Below are positions 1 through 10,627 of a stretch of 64,000 nt of DNA, piece by piece. The stretch's first letter is position 1, and each line of letters starts with the position of its first letter. Source of the stretch: Synanceia verrucosa (Eukaryota; Chordata; Actinopteri; Perciformes; Synanceiidae); assembly GCA_029721515.1 (NCBI GenBank), contig CM056563.1, positions 21,209,954-21,273,953 of the forward strand, written 5' to 3'. The notes beneath the pieces were generated by a model. It was not told where the DNA came from. It saw nothing but the letters and a program-made list of their open reading frames with translations, and searched no databases. The position numbers and the translations under genes were made by a program.

Positions 1-693
1 CATATGCAACCCAAGCCCATATTAGAGCTATTTGATAGTGGAAAGTCAAGGTTTCCCTGTTTTAGATCTAATCTTAATCTAGTAGATTAGACAGAGAATA
101 GATTTGCATCCTCCATATTATTTAAATGGATATTAATATATGTCATATTTGTTTCTTACAAAATAATACTTAATTTTCACTATATTATGGTGTTATGAAA
201 GCTTGTCCACCCTTTCTTGGTTCAGCAACAACCTCTACCGTGGACCCACGTCACAGCCATTTCTCTCTTGCTGTGATAGCAAATTACACCAGATAATTCC
301 CTTTATAAAGTCTTAAACTAAAACTAATGGGACCTAATGGTGAAAAATCACCATTGTCAAGGCAGCCAAAATGAAATGACCTCTCATCACCACAATAAGT
401 GTGCAGGTCATGCCGTCCTTGTCTTTTTCTGCCTTCCAGATAAACTGAAACGCACTCGAGCGCAGCAGCAAAACATCCTGTATACAGTATAAGTGCCTCA
501 TTATGTTTGAGGATGATATGTGATGATTACATGCATGTATTTCATATATTAGAGGATGTTTGAAATGAGCACACGCAAATGCTTCAATGTATGTTTTCTC
601 GGGAACCAGTTTATTTTAATGTCTCTTCTGGTTGTGTTGATTCTGTGTTGGTTTATGTAACATAATTGTTGCAATTTTCTCCAAAATAGCTTT
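1..693. other. Non-coding, nothing recognised
   Basis: AT-rich sequence without an open frame of note, a known repeat or a tandem structure that I can see. It leads into the first copy of the ~200-bp direct repeat that flanks the minisatellite. Confidence 0.5.
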
Positions 694-900
694 CAATTTT
701 TGGATTGGATTTAAGACTTAGATAAAGGTCAAAATAAAAAAAAATATGGCAGCCACCATGGCTGGACACCACATGAAGAGGTTTGTTTACAGCACTATTT
801 CCTAATCACTGTTTCTGACTTGCTTTGTGACTAAATGACTCTTGCTACTAACGCAGTATTGTGGAGCAGAAATTGACTAATATAATCTAGTGCCTTATCT
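694..900 (+). repeat. Flanking direct repeat, copy 1
   Basis: A ~200-bp unit that begins with TTTTTGGATTGGATTT, runs through an A-rich stretch and ATATGGCAGCCACCATG, and ends with CCTTATCT. It recurs at 1304-1494 with small differences, on the other side of the 21-bp array. The copies are clearly homologous along their length (for example CTGGACACCACATGAAGAGG in both). The spacing means the array sits between two direct copies, either because a unit containing the array seed was duplicated or because the two copies are the ends of a larger element. The ATG in the CCACCATGG context opens no useful frame. Confidence 0.8.
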
Positions 901-902
901 TA

Positions 903-1303
903 TCATTTTGCATCTTACTGTGATTATTTTGCATCTCTCTGCAGTCGTTTTGCATCTCTCTACAGTCGTTTTGCATCTCTCCGTGATCATTTTGCATCTC
1001 TCTGTGATCATTTTGCATCTCTCTGTGATCATTTTGCATCTGTCTGCGTTCATTTTGCATCTTACTGTGATCGTTTTGCATCTCTCTGCAGTCGTTTTGC
1101 ATCTCTCGGTGATCATTTTGCATCTCTCTGTGATCATTTTGCATCTGTCTGCGTTCATTTTGCATCTTACTGTGATCGTTTTGCATCTCTCTGCAGTCAT
1201 TTTGCATCTCTCTGTGATCATTTTGCATCTCTCTGCAGCCATTTTGCATCTCTCTGTGATCGTTTTGCATCTCTCTGCACTCATTTTGCATCTTACTGCT
1301 TTC
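903..1303 (+). repeat. 21-bp minisatellite, array 1 (about 19 units)
   Basis: Tandem units of the form TGATCATTTTGCATCTCTCTG, 21 bp long, with variants at the GATCAT part (CAGTCGT, GCGTTCAT) and at CTCTCTG versus CTTACTG. Because 21 is seven codons, several frames on both strands stay open and give heptad peptides such as ILHLSVI on the plus strand and MQNDHRE on the minus strand. These frames are a by-product of the period and I do not call a gene. The same unit builds the arrays at 4.2 and 5.4 kb. Confidence 0.93.
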
Positions 1304-1494
1304 TGTTTTTGGACTGGATTTGGAAATAAAAAAAAAAAAATATGGCAGCCACCATGACTGGACACCACATGAAGAGGTTTGTTTGCAACACTATTTTCTA
1401 ATCACTGTTTCTGACTTGCTTTGTGACCATAAATGACTCTTGCCACTTATGCAGTAATGTAGAGCAGAAGTTGACTAATTAAAATACCTTATCT
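1304..1494 (+). repeat. Flanking direct repeat, copy 2
   Basis: Second copy of the unit at 694-900. It starts at TTTTTGGACTGGATTT, directly at the end of the 21-bp array, and ends at CCTTATCT. It has a longer A run and a few substitutions and small indels. The match ends where copy 1 passes into the array, so the duplicated unit and the array share a border. Confidence 0.8.
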
Positions 1495-1959
1495 CCTGGT
1501 GAAAATGATCTCAGTTGTTTTCGGGACACGATGAATAACAAACTTCCTCTGTGATAGAATTTCCTTTTCTTTTATTAAGTTATTCTGTGCAGCAGGTGCA
1601 GGAAGTGAGGCTCGGTGTCTCCAGGTCTGGTGTTCATACCACTGATAAAGAGGTTTTATATTCATGTCATGCTCTGCTGTGACACTGTGGCCACTGTATG
1701 CGATGCATTAGAATACATGCATTATATTTGTTATCATTTCTTATTTCATTGTCCTGCTCCTCTATGTATGATACTGTGAATATTAATACTTAAATCAACT
1801 TGCATAAGCTTGATGAAAACTTCATACCTGAAATATGCAGTGTTTTCATGAATGTGTGGTCCAGACTGCAAAAATTATATGAAGTTTGTGAAACTGAGAA
1901 AATGAAACCCTACTGATTTTTACAGTTGTTCCTCTTGCGCCATCATTAGGTTGATGTTT
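1495..1959. other. Non-coding, nothing recognised
   Basis: AT-rich single-copy-looking sequence; no repeat, hairpin or credible frame seen. Confidence 0.45.
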
Positions 1960-2090
1960 GTGGTTTTGAGTGAAATCTCAACAACTATTGGATGGATTTC
2001 CACGACATTTAGTGCTCACATTCATGTGTGCCCCAGGAGAGACTGTAATAACATTGTAGTGTTTTGTGTCCAGTGCTAAAAATTGAACCT
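1960..2090 (+). repeat. Fragment of a common fish interspersed repeat
   Basis: The stretch around TTGAGTGAAATCTCAACAAC, followed by a TATTGGATGGATT motif and a segment on the ATTCATGT theme, matches my memory of a very common teleost repeat of the same wording. It is short and degraded. The superfamily is not certain. Confidence 0.45.
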
Positions 2091-2308
2091 GGTTAGAGTA
2101 AGGAACTTTTATCTGATTATGAAATAATTTAATATTAACTCACAAGAACCAGGACTGAGTGGGACAGACTGTCAGACTGCACTGAAGTAAAATTAGAGGT
2201 TTCCTGAAGTGTCTCTGGTGTTTGGGGAAAAAAACTTTTTTCCCCACAGGGAACACTAAAATCAACACAAAATGAAAGTTAGCTTTAAGATCACCTTGTC
2301 AGCTCTAA

Positions 2309-2788
2309 CTCATTGAGTGCCAGCCCTTTTATAAAACAGAAAGAGCCTTGTGCCTGCATTTTTGCCCATTTTGAGTCATTTTTCATGATGCACAGAATAT
2401 TTTGTACTATGTCTCTGAAAACACTGAATAGCTCAAATGAAAGAAGAGACTCTCTATTTCATTATGAAAAAAATGTTTGTTTTTACCTTGTTCCATTCTT
2501 GTTTTATCAGAGGTAGAGTAGAGGACACTTTCACCGAAAATGCCACTTCTTCTCCAGAATCCATCCATTTTTCTCGATCGTCTCCACTTCCTGCTTTGAT
2601 CTCTGTGGCATATAACGTCTCTTTATGCTCTGACTACATCTCCCAGAAGTCCCAATATTGCTCACAGGCTACAGGAGACCACGATCGGCAACCTGGTGCT
2701 GAAAAAAACACATTGATGTATTTACTTCGATGGCACTTAAGCATCGGATTTTAAATGACATTGAAATACGTCAATGGCACTCAAAGAC
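2309..2788 (+). mobile_element. Family 1 MITE, copy A (piggyBac-like, TTAA-flanked)
   Basis: A ~480-bp non-autonomous element. Left end is CTCATTGAGTGCC after CTAA (a mutated TTAA, 2305-2308); right end is GGCACTCAAAGAC followed by TTAA (2789-2792). The near-perfect inverted ends and TTAA target fit the piggyBac superfamily. The body has no transposase. It contains ACTACATCTCCCAGAAG at 2633-2649. The right side carries two outward-facing end modules about 50 bp apart (GGCACTTAAGC near 2735 and GGCACTCAAAG at 2777). Small frames inside (67 and 105 codons) recur in other copies only because the element is repeated. Confidence 0.85.
2633..2649 (+). promoter_or_regulatory. THAP11/ZNF143-like motif in MITE copy A
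   Basis: ACTACATCTCCCAGAAG fits ACTACANNTCCCAGMA, the vertebrate promoter motif linked to THAP11 and ZNF143. The same 17-mer is found in copies C, D, E, F, G and H, and with one change in B. Binding is inferred only. Confidence 0.4.
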
Positions 2789-2792
2789 TTAA

Positions 2793-4157
2793 TTTAGCTT
2801 TAGTTAATAAAGTATTTTCTGAGTTTTTATGGTGTTCATGGGGGACAACTGGCAGTTTTTCCCCAATGGGAGATGTATTTGCGTATTACTACTAAAAATA
2901 AAAAAGGCTAACAAGGCAAAAAAAAAAAATACCTTTACTGAGAAACTTTGTTTGTCTGGTTGGATAATGATCAGTGCAGGACTATTGTCAATTTGGGACA
3001 CGCTGCTGGAGACCACAACACTGATGTCTTGTGACACTTTTGAAATGTTTAATCCAATACCGCTGCTGGTACATCAGTCATTAATGTCATGTGGATTTAT
3101 CTTTACACTTATATTTCGTTAACTGCAGAGCCATTGCCACATGAATAACGACCCATCTTAGGTGAAAACCATGACAGTCATTGTCACCAGCACAACCAGT
3201 CCTCCCAGTCTCACATGCTTCCTGTACGGCTGCATCAATCCATCACATTAACTGTAACTGACAATCACTGTCAGCGCAGCAGCTTAGCAGTCCTCGTGAG
3301 ATTTGTAGCTCAGTGGTTTCAGCTAAAAGAGCTGAGAGTGGTTCACTATTCACACAGAAGGAACTGCATCATTATGAAGTGAGGTCAGTCTGAAAGTCAT
3401 GGGAATAACACGTCTCTATTCTGAATGAGGGGTGGATTTTCTTTTTAATGAAGAGAGCTTGTCAAAGTAGCTGCCCAGCCTCTCTATCACAAAGACACGC
3501 AGAGCTCATCAGTCGACTACAAAGACGAAAAAAAAACAAAAAAACTTGAGTCCAAAAGAATTATCCACTTAACAACTATACAATAGCAAAGCTGTGGATC
3601 AAGTTAAGTGATACTAAGGCATTATAGGAAATAAAGAGGGCACTTTTGGTTATCTAATATTAAAAAATTGAAGTCTGACATAACTATAACTCATGATATA
3701 ACAGTATACCAGTGCTATTTGCCTGGTGCTGCTGCTTTTAAATTTTATAGCAGACGTAAAGAATTTAGCACATAATCTGGAATCAGCATGGAAATGCAAT
3801 AAATAATTATGGTGCCGGAGCTAAAAATACAACTCAGGATCATGTGACTGTTTAATGAACAGAAAGGGTCATTGATTGAAGTCGGGCTGAAACAAGCCCG
3901 TGAGAGTAGATCTGAATGCAGTGAGTTAATCAAAGGAGCAAGTTGCAGATAGAACATCGATATTATTGATGTTCCATAAATAAGAGGCATACATTTTACC
4001 TTTTGACAGGCTTCCTACTTACTGAGCCATTTCAGATCAGCTGGTCAAAATATAATGCTGGTGGTCCTTACTGACATGAGTTTTAATTCTGATGCTTTTC
4101 ATTTACAACTTGACTCATTGGCATGCCAGCGCAAGACTCATCAGATTGTGTGTTGTA
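2793..4157. other. Non-coding, nothing recognised
   Basis: About 1.36 kb of AT-rich sequence. Short frames on both strands (up to 97 codons) lack any family signature and overlap each other. No repeat shared with the rest of the window was noticed. Confidence 0.45.
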
Positions 4158-4730
4158 ATAATTTTGCATCTCTCTGTGGTCATTTGGCATCTTGATGTAA
4201 TCATTTGCATCTCTCTGGATTCATTTTGCATCTCTCTGTGATCTTTTTGCATCTTACTGTGATCATTTCACATCATACTGTAGTCATCTGTATCTCTCTG
4301 TGGTCATTTTGCTTCTTTTTGTGATCATTTTGCATCATACTGTAGTTGTTTTGCATCTCTCTGGGATCTTTTTGCTTCTTACTGTGATCATTTTGCATCT
4401 TACTGTAGTCATTTTGCATTACTGTGATTATTTTGCATCTCTCTGTGATCATTTTGCTTCTTACTGTGATCATTTCACATCATACTCTCGTCGTTTTGCA
4501 TCTCTCTGCGGTCATTTTGCATCTCTGTGATAATTTTGCACCTCTCTGTTGCCATTTTGCATCTTACTGTATTCATTTTGCATGTCTCTGTGGTCATTTT
4601 GCATCTCTCTGTGATCATTTCGCATCTCTCTGTGGTTGTTTTGCATCTTACTGTAGTCATCTTGCATCTTACTTTGGTCATTTTTCTCTCTCTGTGGTCA
4701 TTTTGTGTGGCTTCATGGTCATTTGCTGAT
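4158..4730 (+). repeat. 21-bp minisatellite, array 2 (about 27 diverged units)
   Basis: The same ATTTTGCATCTCTCTGTGRT unit as in array 1, but more diverged, with single-base indels that shift the phase several times (for example GCATTACTG and GCATCTCTGTGAT). Units end in either CTCTCTG or CTTACTG. The right edge fades out through TTTTGTGTGGCTTCATGGTC. Open frames of 66-101 codons on both strands are products of the 21-bp period. The divergence suggests this is the oldest, least homogenised of the three arrays. Confidence 0.9.
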
Positions 4731-5375
4731 TCCTTCACTTTAAATAATGTCTTCAACTGTTTTCATCAGCTCAGTCGAGGCACCAGAACCCTGTAGGGCC
4801 CACAGACATCAATCCCTCATTGAGGACGTGTAGAAACTGTTTCCAGACAGTGGCTGTGTTTTCCTGGAAAGTAGTAAGTATTAGCTTGCTGTGTTTTGAT
4901 GAAACACTGCAGCCTGGACCACTGATAAACACAACACAATTTGCCTGATTATTTTGAAGGTTTATTTCTCAAGAGTAAAACTTTATATAGCTTGCAGTCA
5001 TGGTGATAACACAATTGCTCCACTACAGCGAATTGAAATGAGACTTTTCGGTCAATAATGCCACATGTGCTTCAGAAAAACACAGTGAGCAAACAGTCTC
5101 ATGAAACCACCACACATACACACACACCTAAGACATCCTATTTCTTCAGGACACTTGCCAGCGAGAGTCATGACTCTGCAGAGATATAGGTTGTTTTTAC
5201 AGTGTTGGTTTGAAAAATCATTATTGTTCTGCAGTAAACAGTGTTTGTGTTTCATATGGAGGTTGCTCTATCAGACCCTAAACCATGGCACAGTGGTTTC
5301 TAATGCTGCTCACAGAGAGGAGGCAACATGTCATGGTGTTTGGACCAGAAAGTAATCCACCAGCAAGATCCACAG
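4731..5375. other. Spacer between minisatellite arrays 2 and 3
   Basis: 645 bp without the 21-bp unit and without the ~200-bp flanking repeat of array 1. It contains a short ACACACAC stretch near 5112. Nothing else is recognised. Confidence 0.5.
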
Positions 5376-5982
5376 CATTTGCATCTCTCTGTGGTGATTT
5401 TGCATCTTACTGTGGTGATTTTGCATCTTATTGTGATAATTTTGCATCTTACTGTAGTAATTTTGTATTTTACTGTGGTAATTTTACATCTTACCGTAGT
5501 CATTTTGCATCTTACTGTGGTGATTATAATCTTATTGTGATCATTTTGCATCTTACTGTAGTCATTTTGCATCTTACTGTGATCATTTTGCATCTTACTG
5601 TGATCATTTTGCATCTTACTGTGGTGATTTTGCGTCATTTTGCATCTTACTGTGATCATTTTGCATCTTACTGTGATCATTTTGCATCTCACTGTGATCA
5701 TTTTGCATCTTACTGTGATCATTTTGCATCTCACTGTGATCATTTTGCATCTTACTGTGATCATTTTGCATCTCACTGTGATCATTTTGCATCTTACTGT
5801 GGTGATTTTGCATCATTTTGCATCTCACTGTGATCATTTTGCATCTTACTGTGATCATTTTGCATCTCACTGTGATCATTTTGCATCTTACTGTGATCAT
5901 TTTGCATCTCACTGTGATCATTTTGCATCTTACTGTGGTGATTTTGCATCTTATTCTAGTCATTTTTGCATCTTACTGTACT
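5376..5982 (+). repeat. 21-bp minisatellite, array 3 (about 28 units, higher-order)
   Basis: The most regular array. From about 5540 the units alternate between TGATCATTTTGCATCTTACTG and TGATCATTTTGCATCTCACTG, giving a 42-bp higher-order repeat. A junction GTGGTGATTTTGC followed by a ~10-bp partial unit starts at 5621 and 5799, with a related GTGGTG unit at 5935. The spacings of 178 and 136 bp are 8 and 6 units plus 10 bp. This points to recent amplification of multi-unit blocks. Frames of 115-182 codons on both strands are artefacts of the period. Confidence 0.93.
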
Positions 5983-7488
5983 GTAGCATGTATGTGATCT
6001 GCAAATGGTTTTCTGACTGACAGTGCAGCTCTCACTGTCCTCCTGAATTATTACACAAAGATAACACTAATTGCAGATGTGAGACAGAAACAAACCTCTC
6101 CTGGGATATTTAACTGTTTACTAATCCAGACCTCCACACCTTTAGTTTCCAGCGTGCTACATAAATAGCACATTACTTTTCATCTCTCTGTATGAATAAT
6201 CAATCATTTCTGTGGGGCCTGGGCTGGATTGTTTCATATTCCCCTCGCCTCAGTGGCAGCCTCAAGGCTTACAAAGAAGTTCTCATTGTGGAGTACTGTC
6301 CATTGAGCATCCACACGTTTGGGTGGAATATTTTTTTATGACAACCGAGGCGGATATTATTGGTTACCTATTGGAACGAAAAACTGACATCAAAATAAGT
6401 ACCACAAGTGCGGCCTCTTCCCCTGCAGGATACCAGCAGCACGCATTTCTTCAAGCCACTCAACTTGATTCACGGCTGAATTGGCAGAACACATTCATTG
6501 ATTATTCTCAGCCAAAGTATGTTTTCATGAAGCAGGAAATATGTCTCCGAGCCAGCGGTGCATCGACGTTCAATGAAATCCTGTGTTCATCCAAATATGT
6601 GAGTCATGTAGCTGAAAGTTGTTCCTTATCACAGCGTCTCCAACGGCCCACCGAACAGTTACACAGAATCACACACACACACACACGGTGCGGCTGTCCG
6701 TCTTGTTTTGTGCACTGCTGCTCTTTTTTTTTTTTTTTCTTTTTACGTTTCCATTGTTGCACAGAAAGCAATTGCAGGTTGTGAAAACAAAAAGGGATGA
6801 AATGTCACCAGTAATCAGTGTAATTGTGGACACTGATCGAAGTAGAACAAAAAGATTTAAGTGATGATCTGATGCTTCCTGAACTTCAGTCAGTGTGCAG
6901 CCAGAGTTCCTCTGCATTTATGGTTTAAAGTCTATTTGTTTTTAAACACCCTGTCAGGGATGATTTATGTGGATACTTTGATAGATGTTTTGTTTGAAAT
7001 TCAGCAGCAGAAAATCAGGTGGCATTATCCATGACAACACTGAAATTAGCTTATTCTCCATCATCACAGTGGATGTGCAATCACAGTGACAATGGATGAG
7101 CAAACTATCATCAGGAGACAAAAACAAATCTGCTCCGGTTGAACAATTTTAAGTCTCACCTTAATTGCATTTCTAAACCTTGTGAGACACTTGCACTAAT
7201 ATTTTATTGAAGACAGTTTTATTTAAGCTGTAAAAATCATTTTTGTATTCAGGTGAGGTAACAGGATCACTACATATAATTAGGTAATACTTGTATGTAT
7301 GATTGTTACATGTATTACTAATTACTAATTTTTACAATTTCTATAACAGCAGTTACATGAATATTATATGAGTATGAGTATGTCAACACATTGATCTGTA
7401 TCAGGATAACATGAAACATTTTGTTTCCCCTTCAGTCTTTAAAGGCTCAAATTTTAACAATATTCCACATAAAGTAATATAACAATAG

Positions 7489-7490
<2 letters not shown>
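5983..7490. other. Non-coding with a chance 190-codon frame
   Basis: Mostly single-copy-looking sequence. A plus-strand frame at 6212-6784 is the longest non-repetitive frame in the window, but it ends in translated (CA)n and poly-T and matches no family I know. I treat it as chance. Simple repeats at 6669-6686 and 6723-6740 lie within it. Confidence 0.5.
6669..6686 (+). repeat. (CA)n microsatellite, then poly-T at 6723-6740
   Basis: An uninterrupted ACACAC run of about nine units, followed some 35 bp later by a T run of about 18 bases. Confidence 0.9.

Positions 7491-7519
<29 letters not shown>
7491..7519 (+). repeat. (TAA)n microsatellite
   Basis: About nine TAA units. It abuts an L2-like 3' end on its right and probably represents the tail of that element. 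Confidence 0.9.
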
Positions 7520-7675
7520 GAACTTTATTTATAGAGCACCTTCAGATCAAAGTGCTTTACAGAGCAGGTAACAAATAAAACCAATAAATTGGTAACAGAT
7601 AAAATCAAAGAACAGATAAACCCAATAAAATTGATAAGAAACAAACAAAAACAATCAAAAATCACTGTACAAACT
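7520..7675 (-). mobile_element. L2/CR1-like LINE or SINE 3' tail
   Basis: Read on the minus strand the sequence goes from AAGCACTTTG through GGTGCTCTATAAATAAAGTT into the ATT microsatellite at 7491-7519. This fits the usual 3' end of fish L2-type LINEs, or SINEs that borrow it. The part to the right (7560-7675) is AAAC-rich and has no coding potential. It runs straight into the family 2 MITE at 7676. The exact clade is not resolved. Confidence 0.5.
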
Positions 7676-8090
7676 AGAAAAGCACTCAGAGAGCGCAGAC
7701 CATTCTGCTGCGATTTTGTCCTCTATGCACAGTTTTTTGCGATTATCACAGAAAATATTAATATTTGACTATAAGAATGTCTGAATGCATCTCTTTCTGT
7801 GAGATTATAAATTGAGAATTCTTTTCTGGATATTCTGAAACCAGTTGCATTGCTCTAGCTCCTTCCTACATGAAGTTATGGTTAAAAATGCATATTTGAC
7901 CTTGGTGACCTTGACCTTTTACTGATCTTGATCAAACTGAATTGTGACTTGTGGATTCCTTTATTGGTTTATATACCAAATTAAGTGATGATTGGCTGAA
8001 AATTGTACACCCTGGAGCAAGTGGGAATCGGATCCAATCACCACCAAAAATTTATCAGTTTTAAGTTAGGCCACTGCAAACCAACAAACA
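7676..8090 (-). mobile_element. Family 2 MITE, minus copy, internally deleted
   Basis: The left edge CTAGAAAAGCACTCAGAGAG is the reverse complement of the right end of the copy at 50 kb. It continues with segments shared with that copy: a 'CTTCCTACATGAAGTTATGG' block, 'GACCTTGGTGACCTTGACC', 'GTGATGATTGGCTGAAAATT' and 'CACCAAAAATTTATCAG'. Compared with 50 kb, the stretch between the GGCCACT and GCAAACC parts is missing, and the outer TTACCTCCGCC end is lost. No coding region. Confidence 0.75.
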
Positions 8091-10202
8091 AACAAATAAT
8101 CACAATAATAAAATTGTACATTTAGAGTTAGTTTACCATGCAATTGATTGAATGTAAAAGACTGATTTTATGGGGTAATGAAATATAAATCTATGCAACT
8201 TAATCTACATTAAATAGCACAATTTATACACAATGAAGTGCTTTACTGTCATTTAAAGTTTGAAAGGAACAAACTTTAAACAGAAAACAAAATTGTAGTT
8301 ATTACCAATACAAAATTCCAAATACAGACACTGAAACAAAATAAAGGTGGCTAATGTATCATCAGAGGTCTGCAGAAAATACCAGGGTTCACTTGTGCCG
8401 TCAGCATCTGTATTATTGTTGTGTTGTGCTCCAGGCAGAGCTACTTCTACCATCACTGATGCACTGAGCACATTTGTGGGTTTAAAATAAAATAATATTG
8501 GGTCAGGTGTTATATTGTGTTATCCGTTTTGGCTTGATTGCATTGTGCACCTACAGTTTCAGTATTTCGAGGATAATGTGAGTATAAAGTTGCTGAGCCA
8601 CGACTGCTGCTTGTTCAATAAAGTCACAAAACCTGTAACTCATCTGCAGGGCAATAGTTTTATTATATTAAAGTTAAAATAGTAATTCTTCTCCTTCTTA
8701 ATGTGATTTCTGCTGAGGTTTATGACTGGAGGAGGTGCTGATCCTGATATTACAGAGATAGATTTAAATAACTGCCATGTACAGTTATTATAGTGATTTT
8801 AATGGCCATCTTATCCGCTGTTGTCTGCTTTAGGAGCTCTTGCTGTCTCACGCCACACAGCTTTTTTGGTTGTGACAAATTATGACTTTTATGTTTTACA
8901 CCAAATCCAATAATGCCTGAGATTTATATTTGCAATAACAACATAGTGCTGTGCCATCACAAACCATCTGTGCCTACATTTAGTTATTGGCTAATTTGTG
9001 CTACAGTTGAGGAGATAAGAAATGAAACAGTCCTTAATAGTTGGGATGAACAGTCACAGTCAGGACAGCCACACTTTGAATTTAACTTTTCGCTAATTAT
9101 CCTCACAAAAAAGGTTAATGTACATTATAATAGGTTTAAAATCAGCATGCAGGGCACCTATTAAAACTTGCTGAAAACTGAGAAAACAAAGGGCAACTTA
9201 AATTTGTCTGAAAGAGAGAAAGCAATTGTCTTCAGGCTGAGTTTAAATGGGAAAAAAATCCTCATTAAAATGCAAAATAATCAACAAGCTTCACTTCCTG
9301 TCAATGGAAGCTGCAGTTTTAAACAGTTATGAACCTAAATGTTCACCAGGTTTCTCCCACATTGCATCATCATTTCTCTGCTGTATATTAGAAGTGACAT
9401 GATAATCTGCTGTTCATTAAATATTAAACCTCAGCATGGTTTGTAGGGATTATTAAAATAGGCTTATATAACATTTCATTGTGAATCTTATAGTGAACTG
9501 CAGATTAAGTCTTAAGTGGGTTAAAGTTAATTTAAGAGATGCTGTTTACCTGCCATGTCCTGTCCCTGAAAAGCTCTCTGTATTATACATGCTCAAATTT
9601 TACATTGCATTTTCTTATTTCTGTGATTTATTAATTATTAAATATAAATTTCTTTTAACTGTTCAATCAAGCTAGCCTGAGAACAGCCACTTTTAGGAGG
9701 AATTCATTGCTAACGTTGTGCTTCTCACTATTATCAGCTCTGGACCTCAGACTTCCTCTTCACCTCTTCTGTCTGCAACTATTGACTTCATCACGTCTTC
9801 ACTTCAGCGAGGTGTGTGTGCAGGTATTTGATGTCTAGATAGAAAGCTGAGCCATCTGGTAAACCAGCTAACCTTATGAACCCTTTTTCTAATCTCTTGA
9901 AGGACTTTTTTTTGACCGCCAGCCACTGTTTCCAGGGTCAACTGTGAACTCCAGCTCAAAGTAAGCATTATTGTTGCTGTTGGTTTTAATAACTGTGCTG
10001 TGTGTTGCTGTTTTTTGGGCAATGTGTTAATTTCTGCTGTGTTGTGCTAGCTCAGCTGAGCTTGTATGGCTGTTTGGTGTGTCCATTGTGATTTCCTTGT
10101 GCTGTTATTAATTTTAGAAGTGTTTTGGGTGATTTGGTTATGTGAGAGTATTTTGCCCTGTTGTTGTTTTTGTGGGTCTCTTGTTATCTCGCTGCAACCT
10201 TG
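8091..10202. other. Non-coding, nothing recognised
   Basis: About 2.1 kb of AT-rich DNA with only short unsupported frames (up to 83 codons). No shared repeat seen. Confidence 0.45.
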
Positions 10203-10627
10203 TAGACTCAAAAAAGCCAAACTGGGTGACTCCTGCATGTAGATTCTACCACATATAGTCATGTCTTGTGGTTGAACATTGTTATTTGTTAATTTAGCAT
10301 GATGTGCAATAACTTAACATTGTGTAAATTAATTTATGTTGACAGAATCTAATGCATTTTGGGTAAGATAGCAAATTGCATGTACAACTCCAGAGCAGAA
10401 GGTGGCAGTAGTGTGTGAGCCGGGAGTTTTAGAAACTTTACTTCCTGAAGTTCAGCACACAGTTCAAAACACATGCTGAGAGTCGATAATGTTCACTGTG
10501 GAAGACGGAAAGATAAGTCCTTTACTTAACTTAAAATAACTTTGACTTCAAAATAAACCACTGCACGGAAATGTCACATAAGTTGTTATTTTGCATTCTA
10601 TAATTTTGAATGATTCATTTCGTCACC
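10203..10627 (-). mobile_element. Family 3 repeat, copy 1
   Basis: The reverse complement matches 54060-54480 nearly throughout, starting at AAAAAAGCCAAACTGGGTG and including GTTGACAGAATCTAATGCAT, GCAGAAGGTGGCAGTAGTGT and CCTGAAGTTCAGCACACAG. It is opposite in orientation to the copy at 11955-12375. A tRNA-Val-like SINE begins directly at the end of the match. The class is unknown; no coding region is visible. An ATG at 10489 is followed 19 bases on by GGAAAG, where the 54-kb copy has the splice-donor-like GGTAAG. Confidence 0.7.
10395..10410 (+). promoter_or_regulatory. CTCF-like core in family 3 copy 1
   Basis: GCAGAAGGTGGCAGTA fits CCASYAGRKGGCRSYV at all but two positions. The same 16-mer occurs in the copy at 54 kb and is deleted in the 12-kb copy. 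Binding is inferred. Confidence 0.35.

Noticed and set aside
895..1300. CRISPR array
   Set aside because: No unique spacers; units are contiguous and diverged, in a vertebrate-type genome.
887..1368. Overlapping frames of 134-157 codons with heptad peptides on both strands
   Set aside because: They follow from the 21-bp period, which keeps frames open; no start context, composition or homology supports coding.
5285..6020. Frames of 115-182 codons over minisatellite array 3
   Set aside because: Same artefact of a repeat whose length is a multiple of three.
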